In this document: in pieces, positions 1 through 8,854 of the stretch | Position numbering within the stretch: position 1 is the stretch's first letter | Layout: each line of letters starts with the position of its first letter | NCBI RefSeq assembly: GCF_013409065.1 | Contig: NZ_JACBZP010000001.1 | Span: 248,001 to 312,000, forward strand | Direction: 5' to 3' | Length of the DNA stretch: 64,000 nt | DNA from: Spelaeicoccus albus | GTDB lineage: Bacteria > Actinomycetota > Actinomycetes > Actinomycetales > Brevibacteriaceae | Translations under genes and position numbers: made by a program | The notes under the pieces: model-generated | What the model was told of the DNA's origin: nothing | Database searches by the model: none | Seen by the model: only the letters and a program-made list of their open reading frames with translations

Positions 1-2
1 AC

Positions 3-1364
3 AGGTACGGACGGCTGACGCTCCGGTCCGATCCGGCGCACGGGCTGGTCCTGGTGTCGAAAGACCTGCCGGTGCTCGAAGAAGTGCTGCATTCGAAGAA
101 AGTCGCCGGCATGCTGGGCGAGCGCATCGACGAGGACACAGTGGTCGTGCACCCTTCCGAACGCGGCAGTTTGAAACAGCAGCTGCTGAAGTTGGGGTGG
201 CCGGCGGAGGACACTGCCGGCTATGTCGACGGCGAAGCGCACTCGATCGAGCTCAACACCGCCGATTGGAGCATGCGGGCGTATCAACAAGAAGCAGTCG
301 ACGGGTTCTTCCACGGCGGCTCGGGGGTCGTCGTGCTGCCGTGCGGCGCCGGTAAGACCCTTGTCGGCGCCGGCGCGATGGCTGCGGCAGGTACCACCAC
401 GTTGATCCTCGTGACGAACACCGTCGCGGCCCGGCAGTGGCGCGCCGAACTTCTCCACCGCACGTCGTTGACGGACGAGGAAATCGGCGAGTACTCCGGC
501 ACGACCAAGGACATCCGACCCGTCACGATTGCGACGTATCAGGTGCTGACGGCCCGTCGTAAAGGCGTCTACACGAACTTGGAGTTGTTCGATGCACGCG
601 ATTGGGGCCTCATCGTGTATGACGAGGTGCACCTGCTGCCGGCGCCGATCTTCCGGATGACCGCCGATCTGCAGGCCCGTAGGCGGCTCGGGTTGACCGC
701 CACGTTGCTGCGCGAAGACGGCCGCGAAGGTGAAGTGTTCAGTTTGATCGGGCCGAAACGGTACGACGCGCCGTGGAAGGACATCGAAGCACAGGGGTAT
801 ATCGCGCCGGCCGAGTGCATCGAAGTGCGCGTCGAGCTGGGCACTGCCGAAAGAATCACGTATGCCGGCGCCGAGCCGGACGACAAGTATCGATTGTGTG
901 CGACGTCGCCGGTGAAGCTGGACGTCGTGCAAAAGCTTGTGCAGCAGAATCCAGGCGAACAGATTCTCGTGATCGGCCAATACCTCGACCAGCTGGACGA
1001 ACTGTCCGAGCGCTTGGACGCGCCAATCATCACGGGCAAGACCCGGGTGGCCGAACGTCAGGAGCTGTTCGAGAAGTTCCGCACCGGTGAGATCTCGACG
1101 CTCGTGGTGTCGAAGGTGGCGAATTTCTCCATCGATCTGCCCGAGGCATCGGTGGCGATTCAGGTGTCCGGCGCGTTCGGGTCGCGCCAGGAAGAGGCTC
1201 AGCGTCTGGGTCGGCTGTTGCGGCCGAAACACGACGGTCGCAGCGCCAAGTTCTACTCGGTCGTCGCCCGCGACACGCTGGACCAGGATTTCGCGGCGCA
1301 CCGGCAACGGTTCTTGGCCGAGCAGGGGTACGCCTACATCATCAAGGACGCCGACGACGTGTGA
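3..1364 (+). CDS. XPB/Rad25-type DNA repair helicase (5' end outside window)
   Basis: The reading frame is open from the first bases of the window, so the true start lies upstream and only about 453 residues of a protein usually near 550 residues are present. Superfamily 2 helicase signatures are visible: a Walker A motif CGAGKT, a DEVH box (YDEVHLLPAP), the motif III-like LTAT, and a C-terminal helicase domain ending in QEEAQRLGRLLRP. This is the bacterial homologue of the eukaryotic NER/TFIIH helicase XPB, common in actinobacteria; it is expected to unwind damaged or transcribed DNA using ATP. The last codons and the stop lie in a 52-bp tandem repeat. The family call is firm; its role in this organism is inferred. 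Confidence 0.95.
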   Translation, partial: RYGRLTLRSDPAHGLVLVSKDLPVLEEVLHSKKVAGMLGERIDEDTVVVHPSERGSLKQQLLKLGWPAEDTAGYVDGEAHSIELNTADWSMRAYQQEAVDGFFHGGSGVVVLPCGAGKTLVGAGAMAAAGTTTLILVTNTVAARQWRAELLHRTSLTDEEIGEYSGTTKDIRPVTIATYQVLTARRKGVYTNLELFDARDWGLIVYDEVHLLPAPIFRMTADLQARRRLGLTATLLREDGREGEVFSLIGPKRYDAPWKDIEAQGYIAPAECIEVRVELGTAERITYAGAEPDDKYRLCATSPVKLDVVQKLVQQNPGEQILVIGQYLDQLDELSERLDAPIITGKTRVAERQELFEKFRTGEISTLVVSKVANFSIDLPEASVAIQVSGAFGSRQEEAQRLGRLLRPKHDGRSAKFYSVVARDTLDQDFAAHRQRFLAEQGYAYIIKDADDV

Positions 1365-1470
1365 GCTTGCGAGCCCGGGGAGGCGGCCAATCAAACACAG
1401 CGCCGACGACGTGTGAGCTTGCGAGCCCGGGGAGGCGGCCAATCAAACACAGCGCCGACGACGTGTGAGC
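1350..1470. repeat. 52-bp tandem direct repeat, 2.3 copies, covering the helicase stop codon
   Basis: The segment beginning GCCGACGACGTGTGAGC starts at 1350, 1402 and 1454, a constant 52-bp period. The first two copies are complete and appear identical; the third is only about 17 bp. Each copy repeats the helicase's last codons and its TGA stop. Because 52 is not a multiple of three, the copies lie in different frames. It looks like a recent tandem duplication. Confidence 0.9.
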
Positions 1471-1503
1471 GCCATTCCCCCGCAAAACGCGGCAGCGCGT
1501 CAG

Positions 1504-1533
1504 GAACGCGCCGTCATGACGGCGCGTTCTATA
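1504..1533 (+). terminator. Perfect 26-bp palindrome, likely terminator of the helicase gene
   Basis: Positions 1504-1529 form a perfect inverted repeat with arms GAACGCGCCGTCA and TGACGGCGCGTTC, followed by TCTAT. It lies about 140 bp downstream of the helicase stop and before the convergent lipoprotein gene, so it could act in either direction. The U-tract is poor. Confidence 0.55.
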
Positions 1534-1592
1534 CCGCGCGGCGCGTTTCGCGGAAGTGGGGTGGAAGTGCGGTGGGGTGGAAGTGCGGCGGG

Positions 1593-2111
1593 CTAGCGAG
1601 TCACGGGGCCGGGAGATTCATGTGTCGGAGCGTGCACGATCTTCCGGTTTCCGATCGGCCGGCGCAGCTGGACGTACCCCTTCTTCGGGCGCACATAGTC
1701 CGGGCACATCTTGTTCTTTGGCCGTGGACTGCCGATGACCGTGACGGTGATTGTTGCCGTGGTCCGGACGGCGCGCACCCGGATGGGCAGATTGCAGGCC
1801 TTGACCTCGGTGGCCAGATAGATCCGATTGCGTGCCGTGTCGACCTTGGTCAATCGCCACGGTAACGAAACTTTCACCCGCGCGCTCGAGCGATCACGCG
1901 GCAATGCACCGGCCGGCGAGGGCGCCGACGACGACGGCCCGGCCGGCGAGGGCGCCGACGACGTGGCAGCAGGCGGAAAAGAAGACGACGCACCAGGAGA
2001 ACCGGACTCGCCCGAACCGCCGCATGCCGAGAGCACCACGAGCGCCGTCACGACGCACGCGGCCGCAACCGCTCTCCCCCGCGCGGCGCCAAACGTCTGC
2101 CATCGACTCAC
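1593..2111 (-). CDS. Putative lipoprotein of unknown function
   Basis: The 172-residue product begins with a positively charged stretch, a hydrophobic segment and a lipobox (LSAC, Cys near residue 30), so it should be lipid-anchored on the outer face of the membrane. A Ser/Pro/Ala-rich linker (residues about 33-75) with two short repeats of SPAG follows, then a compact domain of about 95 residues with two cysteines (KACNLP and KMCPDY) that may form a disulfide. I do not recognise this domain. The gene is convergent with the helicase gene and divergent from the S53 peptidase gene. Confidence 0.7.
   Translation of the reverse strand: MSRWQTFGAARGRAVAAACVVTALVVLSACGGSGESGSPGASSSFPPAATSSAPSPAGPSSSAPSPAGALPRDRSSARVKVSLPWRLTKVDTARNRIYLATEVKACNLPIRVRAVRTTATITVTVIGSPRPKNKMCPDYVRPKKGYVQLRRPIGNRKIVHAPTHESPGPVTR
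1911..1970. repeat. 30-bp tandem repeat in the lipoprotein linker
   Basis: GGCCGGCGAGGGCGCCGACG begins at 1911 and again at 1941. The 30-bp unit encodes a ten-residue Ser/Pro/Ala-rich segment, so copy number can change without breaking the frame. Confidence 0.75.
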
Positions 2112-2316
2112 GTTGGCAAGTGTAAGTGTCTCCGGGCCGCCACAACATGGTGAAGCAGCCCGGCCGGCCCCTGATGGCGCATTTACGCCACGTGTCGAGT
2201 TTGCGTCACACGGGTATCCGTGCCGGCGTCGGCGCCGATAAGGTCTGCCATGACGCGGCCGTCACCGGCGGCAGCGGCACGGAAGTACCTCGCACGACCT
2301 CGAGCGAAAGGTTCCC

Positions 2317-3615
2317 ATGAAGTTGACCGATAGGCGTCTGCGGACGCTCACGAAGGCCGTGGTCGCCCCAGCCATGGTGCTGGGGATGTGTGTTGCGGGC
2401 CCGGTTGCGGCCGAAGCCGCACCACTCATGACGCACGCCGTCCACGCAGCGGCGCCCGCCGACCACAGCAACGATCAGCACACGCTCCAACTGCAAAAGT
2501 CCGCTGACGCGGAGACGACGCCCGCGGCCTGTAACCATGTGATCAAGAGCGTCGGCCGTACGCCGGTCGCGCACTGCATGGCCATGCTGTACACACCGCA
2601 AGGGCATATCCAGCCAAGCGCTTCCGCCCCGCCATCGACGGCCATCACCCCGAACCAGCTGCGGGACGCCTACAACTTGCCGGACGGCGGCGAAGGCGTG
2701 ACGGTGGCAATCGTGGACGCCGGCGGCTACTCCAGCGCGCAATCGGACTTGAACGCGTACCGGTCGCACTACGGCATTTCGAGCTGCACGACGGCGAACG
2801 GCTGCTTCAGCAAATACGACCAGAACGGCGGGACTGACTACCCGGCCGACGATCCGGGCTGGTCGGTGGAGACCGCCCTTGATCTGGACGCCGTGTCCGC
2901 CGTGTGCCCCAAGTGCGACATCATGCTGGTGCAAGGCGACGATGCCAGCTTCGACAGCCTCGGCAAGGCCGTGGACACTGCGGTGGCCAAGGGTGCGGAC
3001 TATGTGTCCAACTCCTACGGCGTCGACAACGAGGGTACGTCGAGCCTCCAGGACTACGACCACTACTACAACCACAAGGGCGTCGGCATCATCGCGGCGT
3101 CCGGCGATACCGGCAACACGCAAAGCTGGCCGGCCACGAACCCGACGGTGACCGGCGTCGGCGGGACGAAGCTGACGAAGAATTCCTCGTCGCGCGGCTG
3201 GGCCGAGACGGCGTGGGTCAGCGGCGGCAGCGGATGCTCGAATTATGAGCCCAAGCCGGCGTTCCAGGAAGGGTTGACGACGAATTGCACCAACCGCGCC
3301 AGCGCCGACGTCGCGGCGGACGCCGATCCGAGCTCGGGCTTGGCCGTCTACAACACGCTGGGCCAGGACGGCTGGGGCCAAGTCGGCGGCACGAGTCTCG
3401 CCTCACCGCTGATGGCAGGCATGTTCGCCCTTGCCGGGGCGCCGGCGGCCGGAACCTATCCGGTGACGTATCCATACGCCAACTCGTCGCAGCTGTTCGA
3501 CATCACGAACGGCAGCAACGGCACGTGCGGAAACCTGCTGTGCAATGCGGGTTCGGGCTATGACGGGCCGACCGGCATGGGCACGCCGAACGGAGTCGGT
3601 GCGCTGCACTCCTGA
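2317..3615 (+). CDS. Secreted S53 family (sedolisin-type) serine carboxyl peptidase
   Basis: The 432-residue product has an N-terminal signal peptide (charged MKLTDRRLRTLTK, a hydrophobic core, then an AEA-type cleavage region near residue 33). The catalytic domain starts near residue 105 (ITPNQLRDAYNLP). The sedolisin triad can be placed: Glu185 and Asp189 in SVETALDLDA, and Ser360 in GGTSLASP, with the oxyanion Asp264 in ASGDTG. S53 enzymes are acid-active extracellular endopeptidases. The region between signal and catalytic domain is only about 70 residues, much shorter than the usual propeptide of roughly 180. Three CxxC-like or paired cysteines suggest disulfides. A strong terminator follows, so the gene is monocistronic. 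Confidence 0.9.
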   Translation: MKLTDRRLRTLTKAVVAPAMVLGMCVAGPVAAEAAPLMTHAVHAAAPADHSNDQHTLQLQKSADAETTPAACNHVIKSVGRTPVAHCMAMLYTPQGHIQPSASAPPSTAITPNQLRDAYNLPDGGEGVTVAIVDAGGYSSAQSDLNAYRSHYGISSCTTANGCFSKYDQNGGTDYPADDPGWSVETALDLDAVSAVCPKCDIMLVQGDDASFDSLGKAVDTAVAKGADYVSNSYGVDNEGTSSLQDYDHYYNHKGVGIIAASGDTGNTQSWPATNPTVTGVGGTKLTKNSSSRGWAETAWVSGGSGCSNYEPKPAFQEGLTTNCTNRASADVAADADPSSGLAVYNTLGQDGWGQVGGTSLASPLMAGMFALAGAPAAGTYPVTYPYANSSQLFDITNGSNGTCGNLLCNAGSGYDGPTGMGTPNGVGALHS

Positions 3616-3636
3616 GTGCCGGTAAAGACTCTCAGC

Positions 3637-3683
3637 GCCGGTGGCCGGTGATCGCGTTGTCGATCACCGGCCACCGGCTTTTC
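3637..3683 (+). terminator. Intrinsic terminator of the S53 peptidase gene
   Basis: A perfect 17-bp stem (3637-3653 paired with 3662-3678, left arm GCCGGTGGCCGGTGATC) has an 8-nt loop and is followed by TTTTC. It starts 22 bp after the peptidase stop. Confidence 0.9.
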
Positions 3684-3822
3684 GGTATCCGCCCGCGAGC
3701 CGTTACCGACGAGTAACATGGCGATGGCGCTGACCGGAGCCGGCAGGGCCGCCTCGGCATTCGGCGCATTACACTCGTGATGGCCGCACAACGGGGCCAA
3801 CGGCGATACTCGGGGGTGTTTC

Positions 3823-4602
3823 GTGTCGGTGAACGCTGATGCCGGTGACGGCGGCAACCCGCTCGAAGGATTTGCCAGCCATTTGAACGGGCTCGCACGA
3901 ATGGCCGACCAGCTGATGGGGCAGTACGGCGCCGCGGCGGGCGGCAACGGACAGGCCGTGGAGATCTACGACGATTTCGCGGTGCTGCACGAGGTCCATG
4001 CCGGTCTTCGCGAACAGACGGTGCGGCAAGTACGCGATTTGAGCAGGCCTCCGATGACGGGCCCGGACGTACGCGACGACGTCAACGAGCAGCTTGCCAT
4101 GCTGGACCGCGGCATCAGCGCCCGCACGGTGTACGGCGCCGGCTGCTTCGACGATTCCGAGGTGGCCCGGCAACTCCGCACCGTGATCGAAGCCGGCGAG
4201 GAGGCTCGGATCGTACCGGACGTGCCAATGACCGTGCGCATCTTCGACGATGACTGCGCCATGCTCCCGTACTATCCCTCGGAGTCGGCTTCGGGCGGCG
4301 AACAGCCGCATATGGTCGTACGGCAGTCCCGGCTGCTCGAGCTGATCATTTCAATGTTCGAATTGCTCTGGACGGCGGCGACTCCCCTGCCGCGTTCGGG
4401 CCGGGCCGATTCGGCGGATCCATCGATCGATCGCGACGTTCTGCTGTATTTGGCATCCGGGGCGACCGACGGCATGATCGCCAGGCATTTGAACGTCAGC
4501 CCCCGGACGGCGCAGCGCCGCGTGCGCGCGCTGATGGAGTCGCTCGGCGCAGGATCACGGTTCCAGGCCGGCATTCAGGCCGCTCGCCGGAAGCTGCTTT
4601 AA
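3823..4602 (+). CDS. LuxR-type helix-turn-helix transcriptional regulator
   Basis: The 259-residue protein ends in a LuxR/GerE-like DNA-binding domain (about residues 200-259): DRDVLLYLASGATDGMIARH, then the recognition-helix segment NVSPRTAQRRVRALM. The N-terminal 190 residues lack a receiver motif and resemble the TrmB-like or ligand-sensing halves of stand-alone actinobacterial LuxR proteins, ending in a hydrophobic LLELIISMFELLW helix. The start chosen is GTG at 3823. It lies just downstream of the S53 peptidase gene but is separated by a strong terminator; control of that gene is possible but unproven. Confidence 0.8.
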   Translation: MSVNADAGDGGNPLEGFASHLNGLARMADQLMGQYGAAAGGNGQAVEIYDDFAVLHEVHAGLREQTVRQVRDLSRPPMTGPDVRDDVNEQLAMLDRGISARTVYGAGCFDDSEVARQLRTVIEAGEEARIVPDVPMTVRIFDDDCAMLPYYPSESASGGEQPHMVVRQSRLLELIISMFELLWTAATPLPRSGRADSADPSIDRDVLLYLASGATDGMIARHLNVSPRTAQRRVRALMESLGAGSRFQAGIQAARRKLL

Positions 4603-4639
4603 CTCCGCCCACTCCCGCGCACTCCCCGGCAACCCCCGA

Positions 4640-5410
4640 TCATTCTCGAGCGGGAGCAGACCCGGCCAGTTCCACGGCAGCATCGACGCACAGCCTCCAA
4701 TCGGCGTGTGCCGGATCGATCAGCGTGTAATGGTCGCCCGACGCCTCGGCCAAGCGGGCGTCGCCGCCGGCCCTCGTGCTGCGCCGCACGAATTCGCTTG
4801 ATTGCGCGAATGGCACGTCGGCGTCCGCACGGGCGTGGATGCAGCGGACCGGAACGTCGAGCGGAATGGCGCGGCTCGGGTCGGCCGCCGCGAATTCGGC
4901 GGGCAGTTCGGACGACGGGCCGCCCATCAGCTCGCGGACGGCGCCGTGCGACAGAGCCAATTCTTCGGCTGCGTGCAGGTCGAGGAGGCCGGCTTGGCTG
5001 ACGACTCCGGCAATCGGCACCCGCCGGAACCGGGCCGCCCACGCGGCAAGCTGGCCGCCGGCGGAGTGTCCGATCAGCACGATGCGGGCCGGCCGCGCGC
5101 CGATGGATCCGACATTCGTCGACCACGTGCCGATCATGTCCATGGCAGCCAGGACGTCGATGAACGTCGCCGGCCATCCTCCGCCGGCGCCGAGACGGCG
5201 GTATTCCACATTCCATGCGGCCCAGCCGGACGACGCCAGATCGCGCGCCAGCGGCATCCCGAGCGAGGCGTCGAATGCGCTGCGCCAGTAGCCGCCGTGC
5301 ACGACGACGGCGATCCGACGCCCCGGCGGGTCGGCGTCGGACGCGGCCGGCAGCGCCAACTCCGCGAACTGGGCCGGATGCCGGCCGTACCGGAATCGGC
5401 GCAACGTCAC
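4640..5410 (-). CDS. Alpha/beta hydrolase, esterase/lipase type
   Basis: This 256-residue cytosolic protein has the oxyanion motif HGGYWR (about residues 38-43) and the nucleophile elbow GHSAGG, with a C-terminal ASGDHYTLIDP that supplies the catalytic His. The arrangement is that of the BD-FAE/carboxylesterase group acting on small esters or N-formylkynurenine-like substrates. Its start overlaps the stop of the upstream nitrilase gene by 4 bp (ATGA), so the two are translationally coupled and may act in one catabolic route. The substrate is unknown. Confidence 0.85.
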   Translation of the reverse strand: MTLRRFRYGRHPAQFAELALPAASDADPPGRRIAVVVHGGYWRSAFDASLGMPLARDLASSGWAAWNVEYRRLGAGGGWPATFIDVLAAMDMIGTWSTNVGSIGARPARIVLIGHSAGGQLAAWAARFRRVPIAGVVSQAGLLDLHAAEELALSHGAVRELMGGPSSELPAEFAAADPSRAIPLDVPVRCIHARADADVPFAQSSEFVRRSTRAGGDARLAEASGDHYTLIDPAHADWRLCVDAAVELAGSAPARE

Positions 5411-6213
5411 TGCACCGGTCGGTGGCGATCCGTGGCCGGTCCGTAGAGGTCCGGACGCCGGTCGGTCAGGTACGGGTTGTCGGCTCTGGCCCGCTGCACG
5501 ATGTCGGTGTCGATATCGGCGACCAACAGTGTGCGGCCGTCCGACGCCGCCGCGGCCAGTGGGACGCCGTCCGGGCCGACAATACTGCTTTGCCCGGCGT
5601 ATACGGTGTCGCGCTCGGAGCCGGAATGGTTGATGTACGCCACGTACGTCTGGTTTTCCCAGGCCCGCACCGGGATCACGGACGTGCAGATGAAGTCGAA
5701 GGGCACCATATTGGCGGTCGGCACGGCAATGAGCTGGGCGCCGGCCATGGCAAGCGCACGCGCCGCTTCGGGAAATTCCACGTCATAGCAAATCAGCACG
5801 CCGATCCCGACCCCGTCGAAGTCGACGATCGTCGTCAGTCGGTCTCCCGCCGCGAACCTGGTTTTGTCCAAACTCGCAAACAAGTGGGTCTTGTCGTACT
5901 CGGCAGCCACGGTGCCGTCCGGCTTCACAAATACCGCGGAATTGGCAATGCCGCCCGGTCGCCGGGCCGGTAGCCCGGCCAGCACCCCGACAGCGCGTTG
6001 CCGGGCGATCTCGGCGACCCTCTGCGTCAACCCGTCCGTTTCCCGCACCCCGTCGCCAATGTCGTACCCCGTCACGAACATCTCGGGGGTGATCAACAGC
6101 CGGGCGCCGGCAGCCGCCGCCTCGCCCGCGGCCGAATCCAGTTCGGCCAAGTTCGCCTCGACGTCACCGGGCGTTCCGGGCGTTTGGAGCCCGGCAATAC
6201 GCAGAACACTCAT
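5407..6213 (-). CDS. Carbon-nitrogen hydrolase (nitrilase superfamily)
   Basis: About 268 residues. The nitrilase catalytic Glu-Lys-Cys triad is visible in LLITPEMFVTG, YDKTHLF and VLICYDVEFPEAAR. The family hydrolyses amides, omega-amides, carbamoyl groups or nitriles; this one resembles the aliphatic amidase/deaminated-glutathione amidase branches by its TPEMF and NHSGSERD segments. I take ATG at 6213 as the start; an in-frame GTG lies two codons earlier. No clear ribosome binding site precedes either, so the message may be leaderless. Coupled to the downstream esterase. Confidence 0.9.
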   Translation of the reverse strand: MSVLRIAGLQTPGTPGDVEANLAELDSAAGEAAAAGARLLITPEMFVTGYDIGDGVRETDGLTQRVAEIARQRAVGVLAGLPARRPGGIANSAVFVKPDGTVAAEYDKTHLFASLDKTRFAAGDRLTTIVDFDGVGIGVLICYDVEFPEAARALAMAGAQLIAVPTANMVPFDFICTSVIPVRAWENQTYVAYINHSGSERDTVYAGQSSIVGPDGVPLAAAASDGRTLLVADIDTDIVQRARADNPYLTDRRPDLYGPATDRHRPVQ

Positions 6214-6326
6214 ATTCACAAGTATGGGGTACCGACACGCCGCCGCAGCGCCCCCGGTTCCCGCGCGGATTTCACCGCCGGCACACAGGTAAACGGTGCT
6301 GGCTAACCGAAACCTACTCAGTCGTT

Positions 6327-6346
6327 TTCAGGAAATGTTCAGAAAA
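6327..6346 (+). promoter_or_regulatory. Direct repeat TTCAG-N6-TTCAG upstream of the response regulator
   Basis: TTCAGGAAA at 6327 and TTCAGAAAA at 6338 are spaced 11 bp apart, one helical turn, just upstream of the response-regulator start at 6357. OmpR-family regulators typically bind two direct half-sites with this spacing, so this is a candidate autoregulatory site. Confidence 0.45.
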
Positions 6347-6356
6347 GGCACACACA

Positions 6357-7103
6357 ATGATGTTCGTGACTACCAACACGGAAGCTAAACTGCTCGTCGT
6401 CGACGATGAACCGAACATCCGCGAGCTGCTGGCCACCAGCCTGCGGTTCGCCGGATTCGACGTCGTGGCGGCCGGCAACGGAAACGACGCACTCAAGGCG
6501 GCGGAAGAGTCCGCGCCGGATCTCGTGGTCCTCGACGTCATGCTGCCCGATATGGACGGATTCACGGTGACCCGCCGGCTGCGCGCCACCGGCAAACACA
6601 TTCCGGTCGTGTTCCTCACGGCCCGCGACGACACGTCCGACAAGATCACCGGCTTGACCGTCGGCGGCGACGACTATGTGACGAAACCATTCAGCCTCGA
6701 AGAGGTCGTCGCGCGGATCCGCGCCGTCCTGCGCCGTACTCGCGGCGCCGAGGATGACGAATCAGCAGTCGTCGGGGTCGGCGATCTGGAACTGGACGAC
6801 GATACCCACGAGGTGCGCCGCGCCGGGTTCCTCATCGACCTGTCCCCCACCGAGTTCAAGCTGCTGCGCTACCTCATGCTCAACGCCAACCGGGTGCTGA
6901 GCAAGGCACAGATCCTCGATCATGTCTGGGAGTACGATTTCGGCGGCGACACCGGCATCGTCGAGTCGTACATCTCGTACCTGCGCCGAAAGGTCGACGT
7001 GGCTCCCGAGTCGGAATTGCCCGGCGCCACCGAAGCGGACAACTGGGTTCCGATGATCCAGACCAAACGGGGCGTCGGCTATATGCTGCGGGCACCGAAG
7101 TAG
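6357..7103 (+). CDS. OmpR-family response regulator
   Basis: The 248-residue product has an N-terminal receiver domain (about 10-125) with the acidic pocket VVDDEP, phospho-acceptor Asp60 in VVLDVMLPD, the Thr in FLTARDD and the Lys in VTKPFS. A winged-helix DNA-binding domain follows (about 145-246), with DLSPTEFKLLRYLM and the C-terminal hairpin TKRGVGYML. It resembles mycobacterial TrcR/PhoP-type regulators. The sensor kinase gene begins 31 bp downstream, so the pair forms one operon. AAAGG precedes the ATG. Confidence 0.95.
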   Translation: MMFVTTNTEAKLLVVDDEPNIRELLATSLRFAGFDVVAAGNGNDALKAAEESAPDLVVLDVMLPDMDGFTVTRRLRATGKHIPVVFLTARDDTSDKITGLTVGGDDYVTKPFSLEEVVARIRAVLRRTRGAEDDESAVVGVGDLELDDDTHEVRRAGFLIDLSPTEFKLLRYLMLNANRVLSKAQILDHVWEYDFGGDTGIVESYISYLRRKVDVAPESELPGATEADNWVPMIQTKRGVGYMLRAPK

Positions 7104-7134
7104 TTCTCCGCACTCGTAGATTTCACGTCACACG

Positions 7135-8742
7135 GTGAATTGGTCGTTCCGGCCCCAGCGGAAATCGGCGGACGCGTCGGCCCCGGGCAGCGCGCCGGAA
7201 ACCGGCGCTGTTCCGCGGCAGGGGAACGACTCGGCGGCCCCGGATCCTGCCACGCCGGCCCGCGGCGCGTTGTGGCAGGACTGGTCCATGACGAGCCGGC
7301 TCGTCACCATTACCGTGACGTTGCTGTTGCTTGCCTTGATCGGCACGAGCGCCGGTACGTTGGCGCTGCTCAAGCAGAACCTGATGACGCGCAACGATCA
7401 ACGCCTGGTCGAAGTTGCCGAGCCGCTCGTGGCCCAGGTCGCCCCGGAGATCCTCGGCCGCCCCGGCAGCACGAAAAAGACGCCAACGCAGAAATCGATC
7501 CGCGATCTCCTGCCCACCGAGTTCTACGTGCAGATCACGACGGCGAACGGCACACTCGTCGGGCATCAGGGCGTCTCGGCTCCGGGCAACAACAACGACG
7601 TGCCGCACCTGCCGCAGATCGATTCATCCGAAGTCGCTTCCCATATGAACGCCGCGACCGGCAATTACGAACCGTTCACGGTGTCGGGTTCGCAAAGCGA
7701 CTGGCGAGTGATAGCGCTACCGGCCAATGACGGCAAGCTGCTGGTCGCCGTGGCATTGCCGCTCGATTCCGAAGTCGACAACACCCTCGGCCGGGCGAAA
7801 GCAGCACTGATCGGCATCGGGCTGATAGCGCTGGCACTGACCGGCTGCATTGCGTGGCTGGCGATTTCGAGCGCGTTCCGGCCGCTACGCGATATCGAGC
7901 AAACGGCCACCGCCATCGCGGCCGGCGACCTGTCGCGGCGCGTCGCCAGCGCGCCGACCGATACGGAGCTGGGCAGATTGAGCTCGTCGCTCAACATCAT
8001 GCTCGGGCAGATCGAGTCGGCTTTCGCGGCGTCCAGCGCCAGCGAAGCGCGAATGCGGCGGTTCGTCTCCGATGCAAGTCACGAACTCCGGACTCCGCTC
8101 GTGACGATCCGTGGATATGCCGAGCTCTACCGGCAAGGCGCCATCACGACGTCCGGCGATCTCGATTCGGCGATGACCCGCATCGAGAACGAGGCCACCC
8201 GCATGGGCGGGCTCGTCGAGGACCTTGTCATGTTGGCGCGGCTGGACGAGCAACGCGCTGCGGACGTCGGGGACGTGGACATGGGCCAGCTGGCGCGGGA
8301 CGCCGTGCTCGATACCCAGGCGATCGCCCCGGACCGCGCCATCAACATCTCCGGCATCGACGGCGCAGCGCCGGCGGACCGGTCGATTGTGCGCGGCGAC
8401 GAGGCCCGCCTGCGACAAGTCGTCACGAACCTGATTGCCAACGCGATCAGGCACACTCCGACCGGCACTCCCATCGAGATCGGGATCGGCGATACGGGCG
8501 TCCAGAGCATCCTCGACGTGCGCGATCACGGCGAGGGCATCGCCGACGACCAGATCACGAAGGTGTTCGAGCGCTTTTACCGCACCGATTCGTCCCGCAA
8601 ACGCGATACCGGCGGGTCCGGGCTGGGGCTGTCGATAGTCGCGGCAATAGTTGCGGCACACCGCGGGCACGTCACAGTGTTGCCTACCGAGGGCGGCGGG
8701 GCAACGTTCCGGGTATCCTTGCCGACGAGCCGGACGCCATGA
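7135..8742 (+). CDS. Membrane sensor histidine kinase, partner of the preceding regulator
   Basis: 535 residues from GTG. The order is a cytoplasmic Pro/Ala-rich N-terminus (about 1-50), TM1 (about 52-75), an extracytoplasmic sensor (about 76-220), TM2 (about 222-245), HAMP, HisKA and HATPase_c. Phospho-acceptor His316 is in SDASHELRTPLVTIRGYAE; the N box is NLIANAIRHTP, with G1 DHGEGI, F box FERFYR and G2 GGSGLGLSI. The family resembles mycobacterial TrcS/MprB-like kinases. The HtrA gene 112 bp downstream suggests an envelope-stress role, since kinase and HtrA genes are often linked in actinobacteria. Confidence 0.95.
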   Translation: MNWSFRPQRKSADASAPGSAPETGAVPRQGNDSAAPDPATPARGALWQDWSMTSRLVTITVTLLLLALIGTSAGTLALLKQNLMTRNDQRLVEVAEPLVAQVAPEILGRPGSTKKTPTQKSIRDLLPTEFYVQITTANGTLVGHQGVSAPGNNNDVPHLPQIDSSEVASHMNAATGNYEPFTVSGSQSDWRVIALPANDGKLLVAVALPLDSEVDNTLGRAKAALIGIGLIALALTGCIAWLAISSAFRPLRDIEQTATAIAAGDLSRRVASAPTDTELGRLSSSLNIMLGQIESAFAASSASEARMRRFVSDASHELRTPLVTIRGYAELYRQGAITTSGDLDSAMTRIENEATRMGGLVEDLVMLARLDEQRAADVGDVDMGQLARDAVLDTQAIAPDRAINISGIDGAAPADRSIVRGDEARLRQVVTNLIANAIRHTPTGTPIEIGIGDTGVQSILDVRDHGEGIADDQITKVFERFYRTDSSRKRDTGGSGLGLSIVAAIVAAHRGHVTVLPTEGGGATFRVSLPTSRTP

Positions 8743-8854
8743 CTGCCGATCCCCGGTCGCGGCAACGCTCAAGGAAGACTCAGCACGTTCCCAGGCAGAG
8801 AATAATAAGAAGCGACATGCTGTGCTATAACAGGCCCACGATGAGGAGCATTCG

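Noticed and set aside
1350-1470. CRISPR-like array
   Set aside because: Copies are directly adjacent with no spacers, so this is a simple tandem duplication.
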